Assembly (NCBI GenBank): GCA_946534775.1
Contig: CAMNCZ010000108.1
Coordinates: 1-5,349 of the forward strand
Direction of reading: 5' to 3'
DNA: 5,349 bases
Origin: an uncultured Eubacteriaceae bacterium
GTDB lineage: Bacteria > Bacillota > Clostridia > Lachnospirales > CAG-274
In this document: positions 1-5,349 of the stretch, piece after piece
Layout of the letters: each line of letters begins with the position of its first letter
Position numbering within the stretch: the stretch's first letter is position 1
Program-made: the position numbers and the translations under genes
The notes under the pieces: model-generated
Seen by the model: the letters and a program-made list of their open reading frames with translations, nothing else
Databases searched by the model: none
Told to the model about the DNA's origin: nothing

Positions 1-1297
1 GGTCGATATTTGCGGGGCGTATACACTCACAAACCTCACTTTTTACATCTCCGAAAACGTTTTTAAATTCATCCGTATCATATACAGCGTTCTCTATTTT
101 AAATTTTGAGAAAAATTTTTTCAATTCACTGCTTACGGGCAGTTCTTCCGTACTTTCGCTTATTATATCAACAAGATTTTTTTGCGTAAGAAACGGATAT
201 TTAAGGCCGTTTTTGTAATTTTGGGCTTTAAGGGAAGAAATACCGTTTGGATAAATGTTTTTTTCGACATTCATCTTTTCGATATGTGCCTTTGCCTCTT
301 TACAAGCAGGCAGTTTCAGCGCAAATTTTTCATTGTCGCGGCCAAGTATGGTCATTATGCGAAATTCGGGTTTTCTGAGTGAATTTATCTTCACATAATC
401 AACCGTTGTATCGCAGCTTTCAAAGGCAAGTTCAACTAAAAACGAGTTTGCAAAATGCCCCATTATGCCCTCTTTACAAAGCGAGGCCGACATACGCTGC
501 TCACTGTAAAGCCCGAAGCTGCGTGAATTGAGGTTCATATAAGGTGTGCCGAAACCGTGGTTGACGGTGCTGTCGGTAAATATTTCGGAAGGAAATTTAT
601 AATCGGGGTAGGGGTAATAAAACCGCTGCGCCGTAAAGCCGACTGCGTTTGCAAGCTCGGTTATTTCCTCTTTGGTGAAGGTACGCACGGAATCGTTGCC
701 CGCATAGTCGTTCATACCCAAAAAATAATTGTCTGTATGGTCTTCTGCCGCACCGTTAAGATATTTAAGGCCAATACGGTTTTCTATAGCGATAAAAAGC
801 CTGCCGCTTGGCTTTAAAAAGCTCTTGGCCAGTCCAAGCAGAGTGATGTACGGCGTATCGGTGTGGATAAAACTAAGCGCATACTCAAAAACACCGTTAA
901 GAACGACTGCATCGAATTTTTCGGTAAATTCCATTTTTTGGATATTGCCTGCGTATATTGTAAGATTATCTATATCTTTATGACGTGCATAGTTTATTTT
1001 TGACCGTCTTTTTGAAATATCGACCGAAACGACACTTGCACATTTTTCGCACAGCATACCCGTTATTGCGCCGCAGCCCGCACCTATTTCAAGACATACA
1101 TCCGTTTTTTTGAAAGGATACCAGTTTAAAATGTTTTCGCGTTCGGGCGAAAAATGGTAGGCAACCGCAAAAGGATAGACCTTGTCGCTTTTTGTGATAT
1201 CAAAGCCGTTTTCCGCCAATTCAAGCAAAGTATTTTCAATATCGCCGTCGGAGTAGGTATCTGTATTTTCATAAAATTTTAAATCAAGTTCAGCCAT
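1..1297 (-). CDS. Class I SAM-dependent methyltransferase with C-terminal kinase-like domain (WbdD-like architecture), 3' end missing
   Basis: The frame is open from the ATG at 1297 to the window edge, giving 432 residues with no stop. Residues about 60-175 form a class I methyltransferase: motif I is LEIGAGCGAIT (69-79), the acidic residue ending beta2 is D93 in SVDIS, and AVVLNGVFEYA (130-140) is the motif IV/post-motif region. Residues about 310-432 look like the N-lobe of a kinase: FALKL carries a VAIK-type lysine (K328), followed by a helix with E334/E340. The final visible residues, NID, could begin an APH-style catalytic loop; homologues as I recall them continue LIFDNI and later IDYEW. 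The start is supported by GGAG at 1304-1307, 6 nt upstream, and by an 8-bp overlap with the stop of the preceding glycosyltransferase gene, implying translational coupling. The role inferred is methylation, and possibly phosphorylation, of a growing surface glycan. The methyltransferase call is firm; the kinase call and substrate are tentative. Confidence 0.85.
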   Translation of the reverse strand, partial: MAELDLKFYENTDTYSDGDIENTLLELAENGFDITKSDKVYPFAVAYHFSPERENILNWYPFKKTDVCLEIGAGCGAITGMLCEKCASVVSVDISKRRSKINYARHKDIDNLTIYAGNIQKMEFTEKFDAVVLNGVFEYALSFIHTDTPYITLLGLAKSFLKPSGRLFIAIENRIGLKYLNGAAEDHTDNYFLGMNDYAGNDSVRTFTKEEITELANAVGFTAQRFYYPYPDYKFPSEIFTDSTVNHGFGTPYMNLNSRSFGLYSEQRMSASLCKEGIMGHFANSFLVELAFESCDTTVDYVKINSLRKPEFRIMTILGRDNEKFALKLPACKEAKAHIEKMNVEKNIYPNGISSLKAQNYKNGLKYPFLTQKNLVDIISESTEELPVSSELKKFFSKFKIENAVYDTDEFKNVFGDVKSEVCECIRPANID

Positions 1298-3656
1298 TTG
1301 CAGCTCCGCCTTTTTTCGTAAATTCGCTTATTGCCTTTAATGCGGCTTCGGCCGACATTTCGGGTATAACAAGCCCTTTTTCGTATTTCGATACTCTTTC
1401 CGCAGGTGCGCCTATATCAAAGCAGGCTATGGGAACGGACATATTTATGACCTCCTGAGTGGTGTAAGAAAAAGTCTCGGGCCAGATAGAGGCGATAAAC
1501 ACGATATCTATTTTGTTTTCCGCAAAAATTTTAGGAATATCGTCGGGTTTGTATCTGCCAAGTATTTTAAGCGAATTATGTGTTTTTGTATCAAGATTTT
1601 CGCCAATGACAACTATATCAACGGGCAGTGAATTTTTGTCTATTATATCCTGCATCTCAATTACGACACGGGAACCTTTTGTACGCATAAAATTGCCCAG
1701 TATACCTATTGTAAGCCTGTTTTTATCGGTGGGATAGGGTGGTATAACGGGGATATAGTCAACCGTATGCGGCAGCACCGTGATATTTTTTAAATTGGGG
1801 TACCAATGCATAAAATAGCTTTTGCTGTTTTCGGAAAAAACGGTTATTTCATCGCATAAAGCAAGAAAATCGCCCCAACTTTTGCGCCATTTTTGCATAG
1901 TTCCGTATTTTTTGTTGAAACTGTCGGCATTGTTTTTCATACATTCTTCGCAGACGGAGGCATCGGGCTTGAAACAGTGTTTTCCGCTGCTGTCTATAAG
2001 ATATATTGAAGGACAGCAGGAATAAAAATCGTGTCCGAGCATATAAAGCTTTGTATCAAGGCGCGATTTAAGCGTTTTTATATATTCAAGCGCCGAATAG
2101 ATGTCGGCGGCCGAAACAAGTTCGTTTATAAGGATATATTCAATGTTTTTGACGATATCCAAAAACTTGTCAAGGGCAGAAAAACCGTCAAGCGTGAACC
2201 CACATTCGCCGTATTTTGTGATATATTTTGCATACATACCGTCGGAGTCGAAAATAACATCAACTACGCCGTAACCGTTTGAAACTTCGGTGTTTATGCG
2301 GCGCTTGCTGTAGGAATTTGCGCCGCCGCCCCAGGCGTGATCGAACATAACGATGTTTTTGTCTGTTTTTTCGGACATAAGCAGAAGTTTTGCGTATTCA
2401 CGGTACGGTGAAGCAGGGTCGGATTTGATATAGGCTTGTACATCGGCATCGTAGCCCGGGTGCCTTTCGTTAAGCAGCTTTAAATTGCGTTCTATATAGC
2501 GTTTTTTGTCCTCGGAAGGAAAACTTGCGCCGTGTTTGTGATAGACAAACAGGTTTTCGGTGTGCACATTTTTAAAGCCTGCTTTTATTGCACGCTGGCA
2601 CCAGTCGTTCTCTTCACCGTAGCCTTTGTAAAAAGTTTGTGCATCAAGTGCACCTATCTTTTCAAGCACGTTTCGGTTCATACCCATACAAAAGCCTACA
2701 CCTGTGGGCATTGCGCTGTAACGCGGTTTAAAATGCATAAATACCCGATCGATCTCGTCAACGGAAAGACCCATAAAAATTTCGTTATCCGCGCAGAAAT
2801 CGGGAAAACTACAGATAGTGCCGCAGGTGGTAAAAGGTGTGGTCGAGGCTGTGCCGCCGTCAAGAATAATGGGCAGCATAAGCCTTTCAAGCCATAATTC
2901 GGGCAGAAATACATCACTGTTTACAATGGCGCAGTGCATTTCACCAAGCATAAGTCCCTTGTTTACGGACTGTACAAAGCCAAGGTTTTCCTTATTGTCT
3001 ATAAGCACCGTGTTTTCGTGTTCCGAGGCATATTTTGTCAACAGCGGCAGCACACGTTCGTCGGGGCTTGCATCGTTTATAAGTATAAGGCGGTAATTAA
3101 GCTTAGTCTTTTGTATAGACTCAAGCAGCGGTTCAAGGAAATCGTAACCGTTGTAAACGGGAACTATAACATCAAAACTGTAATTGTAGATCTCTTCGGG
3201 TATTTTTGGAATATCCGCGGAAAAATAATTGTTGTGAAAATCGGTGAAATCGCCGTATCCCGCAATAATGCGGCTTACGGAAAAACCAATGCCGCAGGAG
3301 GGCGCTTCACAAATATTGACAATTTCGTCACCTTCGGGGCTTGTACCCTTTATATATATTTTTACGCTTTCGGGTGCACTGTATGCGGCTGTAAAATCAA
3401 AGCCGCTGTAAAGTGCGTTTTCGTTGTCAAAAGCGCTGCGCACATCCTGTCTTTCGGCAAGATCAAGCAGAAAAGTGCGTACTTCTCCCGCACATTCAAA
3501 ACAAATTTCCGCCTTTGTAAAAGCGGCGGTTTTATTGAATATCCAGCCGCGCACGCTAACACGTCCGCCCATAATCTCCAGTTGGTCTATATAGTGGCAG
3601 ACATTTGGCTGAGCGGCGCTGTACAGCATGTTTAAAAGTCTTTTAAAAATATTCAT
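1290..3656 (-). CDS. Multidomain glycosyltransferase: beta-sandwich + GT2 + GT4-like (surface polysaccharide synthesis)
   Basis: The protein has 788 residues from the ATG at 3656. A longer frame opens at 3722, but that codon lies inside the -35 box of the promoter, so the extra 22 residues cannot be on the transcript. A weak GGATGA lies 7 nt before the chosen start. Residues about 20-118 are a predicted beta-sandwich (HYIDQLEI, VRGWIF, SGFDF). Residues about 161-395 are a GT2 GT-A domain: FDVIVPVYNG, NDAS (194-197), NSD as the metal-binding DXD variant (246-248), and the acidic catalytic motif GEENDW (347-352). Residues about 433-785 are GT-B of GT4 type: HAWGGGANSYS at the N-terminus, GILGNFMRTKG, and an EX7E motif (E727, E735). 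A Cys-rich insert (C547, C548, C561, C569, C572) follows HDF (542-544). No signal peptide or membrane segment is seen, so a cytoplasmic enzyme using nucleotide-sugars is expected. It heads an operon with the methyltransferase gene. Sugar and linkage specificity cannot be read from the sequence. Confidence 0.92.
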   Translation of the reverse strand: MNIFKRLLNMLYSAAQPNVCHYIDQLEIMGGRVSVRGWIFNKTAAFTKAEICFECAGEVRTFLLDLAERQDVRSAFDNENALYSGFDFTAAYSAPESVKIYIKGTSPEGDEIVNICEAPSCGIGFSVSRIIAGYGDFTDFHNNYFSADIPKIPEEIYNYSFDVIVPVYNGYDFLEPLLESIQKTKLNYRLILINDASPDERVLPLLTKYASEHENTVLIDNKENLGFVQSVNKGLMLGEMHCAIVNSDVFLPELWLERLMLPIILDGGTASTTPFTTCGTICSFPDFCADNEIFMGLSVDEIDRVFMHFKPRYSAMPTGVGFCMGMNRNVLEKIGALDAQTFYKGYGEENDWCQRAIKAGFKNVHTENLFVYHKHGASFPSEDKKRYIERNLKLLNERHPGYDADVQAYIKSDPASPYREYAKLLLMSEKTDKNIVMFDHAWGGGANSYSKRRINTEVSNGYGVVDVIFDSDGMYAKYITKYGECGFTLDGFSALDKFLDIVKNIEYILINELVSAADIYSALEYIKTLKSRLDTKLYMLGHDFYSCCPSIYLIDSSGKHCFKPDASVCEECMKNNADSFNKKYGTMQKWRKSWGDFLALCDEITVFSENSKSYFMHWYPNLKNITVLPHTVDYIPVIPPYPTDKNRLTIGILGNFMRTKGSRVVIEMQDIIDKNSLPVDIVVIGENLDTKTHNSLKILGRYKPDDIPKIFAENKIDIVFIASIWPETFSYTTQEVINMSVPIACFDIGAPAERVSKYEKGLVIPEMSAEAALKAISEFTKKGGAANG

Positions 3657-3693
3657 ATCTTTATCATCCAATCTTAACACTCTATATATGATA

Positions 3694-3722
3694 ATTATAC
3701 ACCAAAGTCTGATTTTTTTCAA
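3694..3722 (-). promoter_or_regulatory. Vegetative promoter of the glycan operon
   Basis: Reading leftwards, TTGAAA (3717-3722) and a perfect TATAAT (3694-3699) are separated by exactly 17 bp. Transcription would start near 3687, leaving an untranslated leader of about 30 nt before the ATG at 3656. This placement decides the start codon of the glycosyltransferase gene. No operator or hairpin is apparent in the leader. Confidence 0.8.
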
Positions 3723-3790
3723 TATACAATAATATTTATGGCAAGCGAATTAATAAATAGTATATTGCAGTTTATAGAATTTACGGAATC

Positions 3791-3841
3791 AAAAATTTTT
3801 TTCAAATAATGCTTGCAATCACTCACGAGATGTGCTATAAT
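3791..3841 (+). promoter_or_regulatory. rpmE promoter with extended -10 and A/T-rich upstream element
   Basis: TTGCAA (3813-3818) and TATAAT (3836-3841) are 17 bp apart, and TGC immediately precedes the -10, giving an extended -10 (TGnTATAAT). An A-tract/T-tract (about 3791-3808) sits just upstream of the -35, as in UP elements of strong ribosomal promoters. Predicted transcription start is near 3848. The region 3723-3790 between the two divergent promoters is AT-rich and I see no gene in it. Confidence 0.8.
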
Positions 3842-3847
3842 ATTTTA

Positions 3848-3900
3848 TGTTGTGAAACCCCGGGATGCCAAAATGTATCCTAATTTAACGAAAGAGGTGC
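3848..3900 (+). promoter_or_regulatory. Possible ribosomal protein L31 leader RNA
   Basis: The untranslated leader of rpmE is about 58 nt and can fold into a nested structure: TGTT (3848-3851) with AACG (3887-3890) enclosing GGGAT (3862-3866) paired with ATCCT (3877-3881). A conserved-looking GAAACCCCGGGATGCC segment sits on the 5' side. L31 leaders bound by the protein as autoregulatory elements are known in Firmicutes; this assignment is by position and general resemblance, without a covariance-model search. The ribosome binding site GAGGTG (3894-3899) lies just outside the outer stem, a plausible geometry for translational feedback. Confidence 0.45.
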
Positions 3901-3905
3901 GAAAA

Positions 3906-4109
3906 ATGAAGGAAGGAATACATCCACAGTATTTTCAGGCAAAAGTAAAATGCAACTGCGGTAACGAATTTGTTACAGGCTCAACTCAGGAAGAGATCAG
4001 AGTCGAAGTTTGCTCCAAATGCCATCCGTTCTACACAGGCAGCCAGAAGCTTCTTCTTGATGCAGGCGGTCGTGTTGATAAATTCAACAAAAAGTACGGC
4101 AGAAAATAA
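3906..4109 (+). CDS. rpmE: 50S ribosomal protein L31, zinc-binding (C+) type
   Basis: The product has 67 residues, the usual length for bacterial L31, and begins with the hallmark MKEGIHPQY. It carries the zinc ribbon cysteines C16, C18, C36 and C39 (CNC and CSKC) and the family segment [10 protein letters not shown] followed by [14 protein letters not shown]. It is therefore the zinc-containing form, not the Cys-less paralogue induced under zinc starvation. The ATG at 3906 is preferred because GAGGTG lies 6 nt upstream and the family always starts this way. In-frame upstream codons at 3813 and 3873 are rejected, since the first lies in the -35 box and the second has no ribosome binding site. 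The protein joins the large subunit at the central protuberance and bridges to the small subunit. The gene is monocistronic, between its own promoter and terminator. Confidence 0.98.
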   Translation: MKEGIHPQYFQAKVKCNCGNEFVTGSTQEEIRVEVCSKCHPFYTGSQKLLLDAGGRVDKFNKKYGRK

Positions 4110-4122
4110 TGTTAAAATAATT

Positions 4123-4152
4123 AAGAGAACGTTTTGTGCGTTCTCTTTTTTA
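4123..4152 (+). terminator. Rho-independent terminator of rpmE
   Basis: AGAGAACG (4124-4131) pairs with CGTTCTCT (4139-4146) across a 7-nt loop and is followed by a T-run to 4151. It lies 14 bp after the rpmE stop codon. Confidence 0.92.
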
Positions 4153-4188
4153 TTGCGCAAAAAAGCCCGCCAAAGTGACGGGCTTAAA
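4153..4188. repeat. 36-bp direct repeat, copy 1 (contains Rpn terminator)
   Basis: This segment is identical base for base to 5156-5191; the match breaks at 4152/5155 and at 4189/5192. It covers the terminator hairpin, its T-run and a TTGCGC edge. The two copies are in the same orientation, 1003 bp apart, and bracket the Rpn gene with its promoter. Confidence 0.95.
4157..4188 (-). terminator. Rho-independent terminator of the Rpn-family gene
   Basis: Read leftwards, AAGCCCG (complement of 4179-4185) pairs with CGGGCTT (complement of 4163-4169) and runs into a T-stretch (the A-run 4159-4164 on the plus strand). It lies about 12 bp after the Rpn stop codon and back to back with the rpmE terminator, so the convergent genes are insulated from each other. 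On the plus strand there is no T-run after the hairpin, so it works in one direction only. Confidence 0.88.
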
Positions 4189-4197
4189 TGATATTCG

Positions 4198-4407
4198 TTA
4201 CGCATTATTGGCTAACAGCGGCCTGCATTTTGCCTGCATATCAGGCGCTACACCAAGCATCGAAAAGGCCTCATCCACACTGATATGCATTTTCTCTATC
4301 AAATTTTTCATCAGTCTGACCGTTGTGGATATCTCCCCCTCATATCTGCCTTTTTCCATGCCTTTTTCCATACCTTTTTCAACAAATTGATCTACCACAT
4401 CACACAT
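4198..4407 (-). CDS. Candidate intragenic antitoxin-like C-terminal product of the Rpn gene (RpnS-like, 69 aa)
   Basis: Codon 226 of the Rpn gene is ATG (4407), and AGGAGG lies 8 nt before it (4416-4421 on the complement). This is a far better ribosome binding site than that of the full-length start. Translation from here would give a separate 69-residue protein in the same frame, containing the EKGM repeats and the C-terminal helical domain but no nuclease core. For E. coli Rpn loci it has been shown that such separately translated C-terminal proteins (RpnS) bind and block the toxic full-length RpnL, and that a helix with four-residue repeats of variable number forms the dimer interface. The match in position and repeat length is seen here; expression and antitoxin activity are inferred. 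Confidence 0.5.
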   Translation of the reverse strand: MCDVVDQFVEKGMEKGMEKGRYEGEISTTVRLMKNLIEKMHISVDEAFSMLGVAPDMQAKCRPLLANNA

Positions 4408-5082
4408 AGTCAAGCCCTCCTCTCTATGCTCTTTAAAATATGTATCTATATAACGTTCATCCTTTGTCAGTGCGCTCATAAGCATAAGCAGTTCCCAAGT
4501 ATGCTTTGTTTTTTCATCCATCGGTATATAAGAACCAGTTTTTCGCTGCTGTACAAAATAATCCGCTACTATCTTAAAATCACTTTTGAATTTATGTATA
4601 GTTTCCTCGGGCAAAAATGCTATATCGACAATATTTATCTTATAATCGCTTATAAATGAAGCAAGCTTTTCATTTACATCCAGACACGAACGAATACTGT
4701 TGTATTTTGTCCACCTTTTGTTTGAAAAATTAAGCACAATGGTTATAACCGGATAACGCTGTGCATTATCATCAACAAGCATATTTCTGTATGCAGCACC
4801 GTCATAGCCGATGACTCTGAATGGCATATCCTTGTCTATTTCCGTTTGATTTTCCAACCCAAATAAAGTGAATATCACATTATTTGCTTTCCAGTATTTG
4901 GATACATCTCTTATTTGCGAATGTATATTTCTGTCCTGCGTATAGTACGATCCCGTCTCAGAATCCTCAAGCTGATCTTCTTTTACGGTTTCCTCCCCGT
5001 CAAATACAAGAACATTTATTATATCAGAAAATACATCATTAAAACTTTCAAGCCGTTTTTCCGTAATATCTTTTTCGCCCAT
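4198..5082 (-). CDS. Rpn-family PD-(D/E)XK nuclease / putative transposase (YhgA-like)
   Basis: The product has 294 residues and is recognised from GEKDITEK at the N-terminus, FNDVFSDIINVLVFDG (14-29), RDVSKYWK (58-65), FGLENQTEID (74-83), MPFRVIGYDGAAYR (86-99) and FKIVADYFVQQRK (169-181). D59 with E77 and Q79 fits the degenerate D...ExQ version of the PD-(D/E)XK core used by Rpn proteins. Family members promote RecA-independent recombination or cut DNA, and in E. coli some are toxins that defend against phage. The middle (about 100-220) is alpha/beta and helical; residues 235-246 are four-residue repeats (EKGM, EKGM, EKGR), followed by a helical C-terminal domain. The ATG at 5082 has only a weak GGGG 5 nt upstream, in contrast to the strong internal site at codon 226. 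It has its own promoter and terminator between two ribosomal protein genes, suggesting insertion. The product name transposase is traditional; no terminal inverted repeats are seen. Confidence 0.9.
   Translation of the reverse strand: MGEKDITEKRLESFNDVFSDIINVLVFDGEETVKEDQLEDSETGSYYTQDRNIHSQIRDVSKYWKANNVIFTLFGLENQTEIDKDMPFRVIGYDGAAYRNMLVDDNAQRYPVITIVLNFSNKRWTKYNSIRSCLDVNEKLASFISDYKINIVDIAFLPEETIHKFKSDFKIVADYFVQQRKTGSYIPMDEKTKHTWELLMLMSALTKDERYIDTYFKEHREEGLTMCDVVDQFVEKGMEKGMEKGRYEGEISTTVRLMKNLIEKMHISVDEAFSMLGVAPDMQAKCRPLLANNA
4345..4380 (-). repeat. 12-bp tandem repeat within the Rpn gene (EKGM units)
   Basis: Three consecutive 12-bp units encode EKGM, EKGM and EKGR (residues 235-246 of the Rpn protein). 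The first two differ by one silent base (GGT versus GGC). Because the unit is a multiple of three, slippage would change repeat number without shifting the frame. The repeats fall inside the candidate internal product, shortly after its start. Confidence 0.85.
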
Positions 5083-5119
5083 AAAAACCCCGTATAAAAT
5101 TATATTTCCCTTTGCCTTA

Positions 5120-5148
5120 ATTATAATCTATAAAATAAAAAAAATCAA
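5120..5148 (-). promoter_or_regulatory. Vegetative promoter of the Rpn-family gene
   Basis: Reading leftwards, TTGATT (5143-5148) and TATAAT (5120-5125) are 17 bp apart in a very AT-rich stretch. Transcription would begin near 5113, giving a leader of about 30 nt. It lies just downstream of the rplA terminator, so the Rpn gene is an independent unit and not an rplA operon member. Confidence 0.75.
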
Positions 5149-5155
5149 TAAAAAT

Positions 5156-5191
5156 TTGCGCAAAAAAGCCCGCCAAAGTGACGGGCTTAAA
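5156..5191. repeat. 36-bp direct repeat, copy 2 (contains rplA terminator)
   Basis: Exact copy of 4153-4188 in the same orientation. It lies between the rplA stop codon and the Rpn promoter. Confidence 0.95.
5160..5191 (-). terminator. Rho-independent terminator of rplA
   Basis: The same hairpin as after the Rpn gene: AAGCCCG (complement of 5182-5188) pairs with CGGGCTT (complement of 5166-5172), followed by a T-run (plus-strand A-run 5162-5167). It lies about 10 bp after the rplA stop codon, so transcription of the L11/L1 operon would end here. Confidence 0.88.
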
Positions 5192-5200
5192 ATTGTGTAA

Positions 5201-5349
5201 TTACTCGGAGATCTTGGCAGCGTTTACCTTAACGCTGGGACCCATAGTTGTTGAAAGAGCAACACTCTTTAAATAAGTACCCTTTGCAGCAGCGGGCTTA
5301 GCCTTGATAATTGCACTCATAAGTGTCTGGAAGTTGTCCTGAAGCTTCT
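5201..5349 (-). CDS. rplA: 50S ribosomal protein L1, C-terminal end only (5' part beyond the window)
   Basis: The last 48 residues are visible, ending at the TAA at 5201. The segment [37 protein letters not shown] matches the conserved L1 C-terminus (KAKP..AKG.Y.....STTMG). L1 binds 23S rRNA at the L1 stalk and, in many bacteria, represses its own operon mRNA. The gene is normally paired with rplK upstream, which would lie off the right edge. In many Firmicutes rplJ-rplL follow closely; here a terminator and the Rpn unit follow instead. Confidence 0.96.
   Translation of the reverse strand, partial: KLQDNFQTLMSAIIKAKPAAAKGTYLKSVALSTTMGPSVKVNAAKISE

Noticed and set aside
557..983. Plus-strand open frames of 84-86 codons
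   Set aside because: They are opposite the methyltransferase coding region, which has continuous family motifs on the minus strand.
2934..3635. 233-codon plus-strand open frame
   Set aside because: It lies entirely opposite the glycosyltransferase gene, has no recognisable motifs or ribosome binding site, and has the unlikely residue make-up of an antisense shadow.
3723..3790. Additional promoter or small gene between the two divergent promoters
   Set aside because: TTGATT- and TTGCAG-like boxes occur, but none has a -10 at acceptable spacing, and no open frame has a ribosome binding site.
3813..3905. N-terminal extension of L31 by 31 residues
   Set aside because: The upstream start codon at 3813 is the first base of the -35 box, and L31 proteins begin at MKEGIHP-type sequences; GAGGTG fits the ATG at 3906.
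4153..4162. TTGCGCAA palindrome at the repeat edge as a possible att or recombinase core
   Set aside because: It is only 8 bp and merges into the terminator T-run; no integrase gene or inverted repeat partner is present in the window.
4198..5082. Insertion sequence with terminal inverted repeats around the putative transposase gene
   Set aside because: The flanking 36-bp copies are direct, not inverted, and no short target duplications are visible; the gene is better treated as an Rpn-type nuclease than as part of an IS.

Overview
The window looks like chromosomal DNA from a low- to mid-GC Gram-positive bacterium of the class Clostridia, most likely the Oscillospirales/Ruminococcaceae. The clues are three textbook vegetative (sigma-A-type) promoters with exact 17-bp spacers, strong AGGAGG-type ribosome binding sites, a zinc-type ribosomal protein L31, and an Rpn/PD-(D/E)XK protein of the style common in gut Clostridia. 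The taxonomic call is an inference from these features, not a database match.

Layout, left to right. (1) Positions 1-3722 hold the start of a surface-glycan operon read leftwards. Promoter 3694-3722 drives a 788-residue protein (stop at 1290) with a beta-sandwich, a GT2 glycosyltransferase and a GT4-like GT-B glycosyltransferase. Its stop overlaps by 8 bp the start of the next gene (1297 down to 1, cut by the window edge). That gene encodes a SAM-dependent methyltransferase fused to what looks like a small-molecule/sugar kinase fold, an architecture like the chain-terminating enzyme WbdD. (2) Positions 3723-3905 are a divergent control region with an AT-rich tract, an extended -10 promoter and a short structured leader for rpmE. 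(3) rpmE (L31, rightwards, 3906-4109) ends in its own hairpin terminator. (4) A leftward Rpn-family nuclease/putative transposase gene (5082-4198) has its own promoter and terminator. (5) The last 149 bp are the 3' end of rplA (ribosomal protein L1), read leftwards, followed by a terminator.

Two points stand out. First, the Rpn gene contains an internal AGGAGG-8 nt-ATG site that would yield a separate 69-residue C-terminal protein, and that segment carries four-residue EKGM repeats. Both features match the gene-within-gene toxin-antitoxin (RpnL/RpnS) arrangement described for E. coli Rpn proteins, which act in phage defence. Second, the terminator after the Rpn gene and the terminator after rplA lie in an exact 36-bp direct repeat, 1003 bp apart. 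Recombination between the copies would cleanly remove the whole Rpn unit and leave both ribosomal protein genes intact, so the unit looks like an insertable cassette between housekeeping genes.

In the glycan operon, a processive or two-step glycosyltransferase translationally coupled to a methyltransferase-kinase suggests chain extension paired with chain capping. That is an inference from domain content and gene order.
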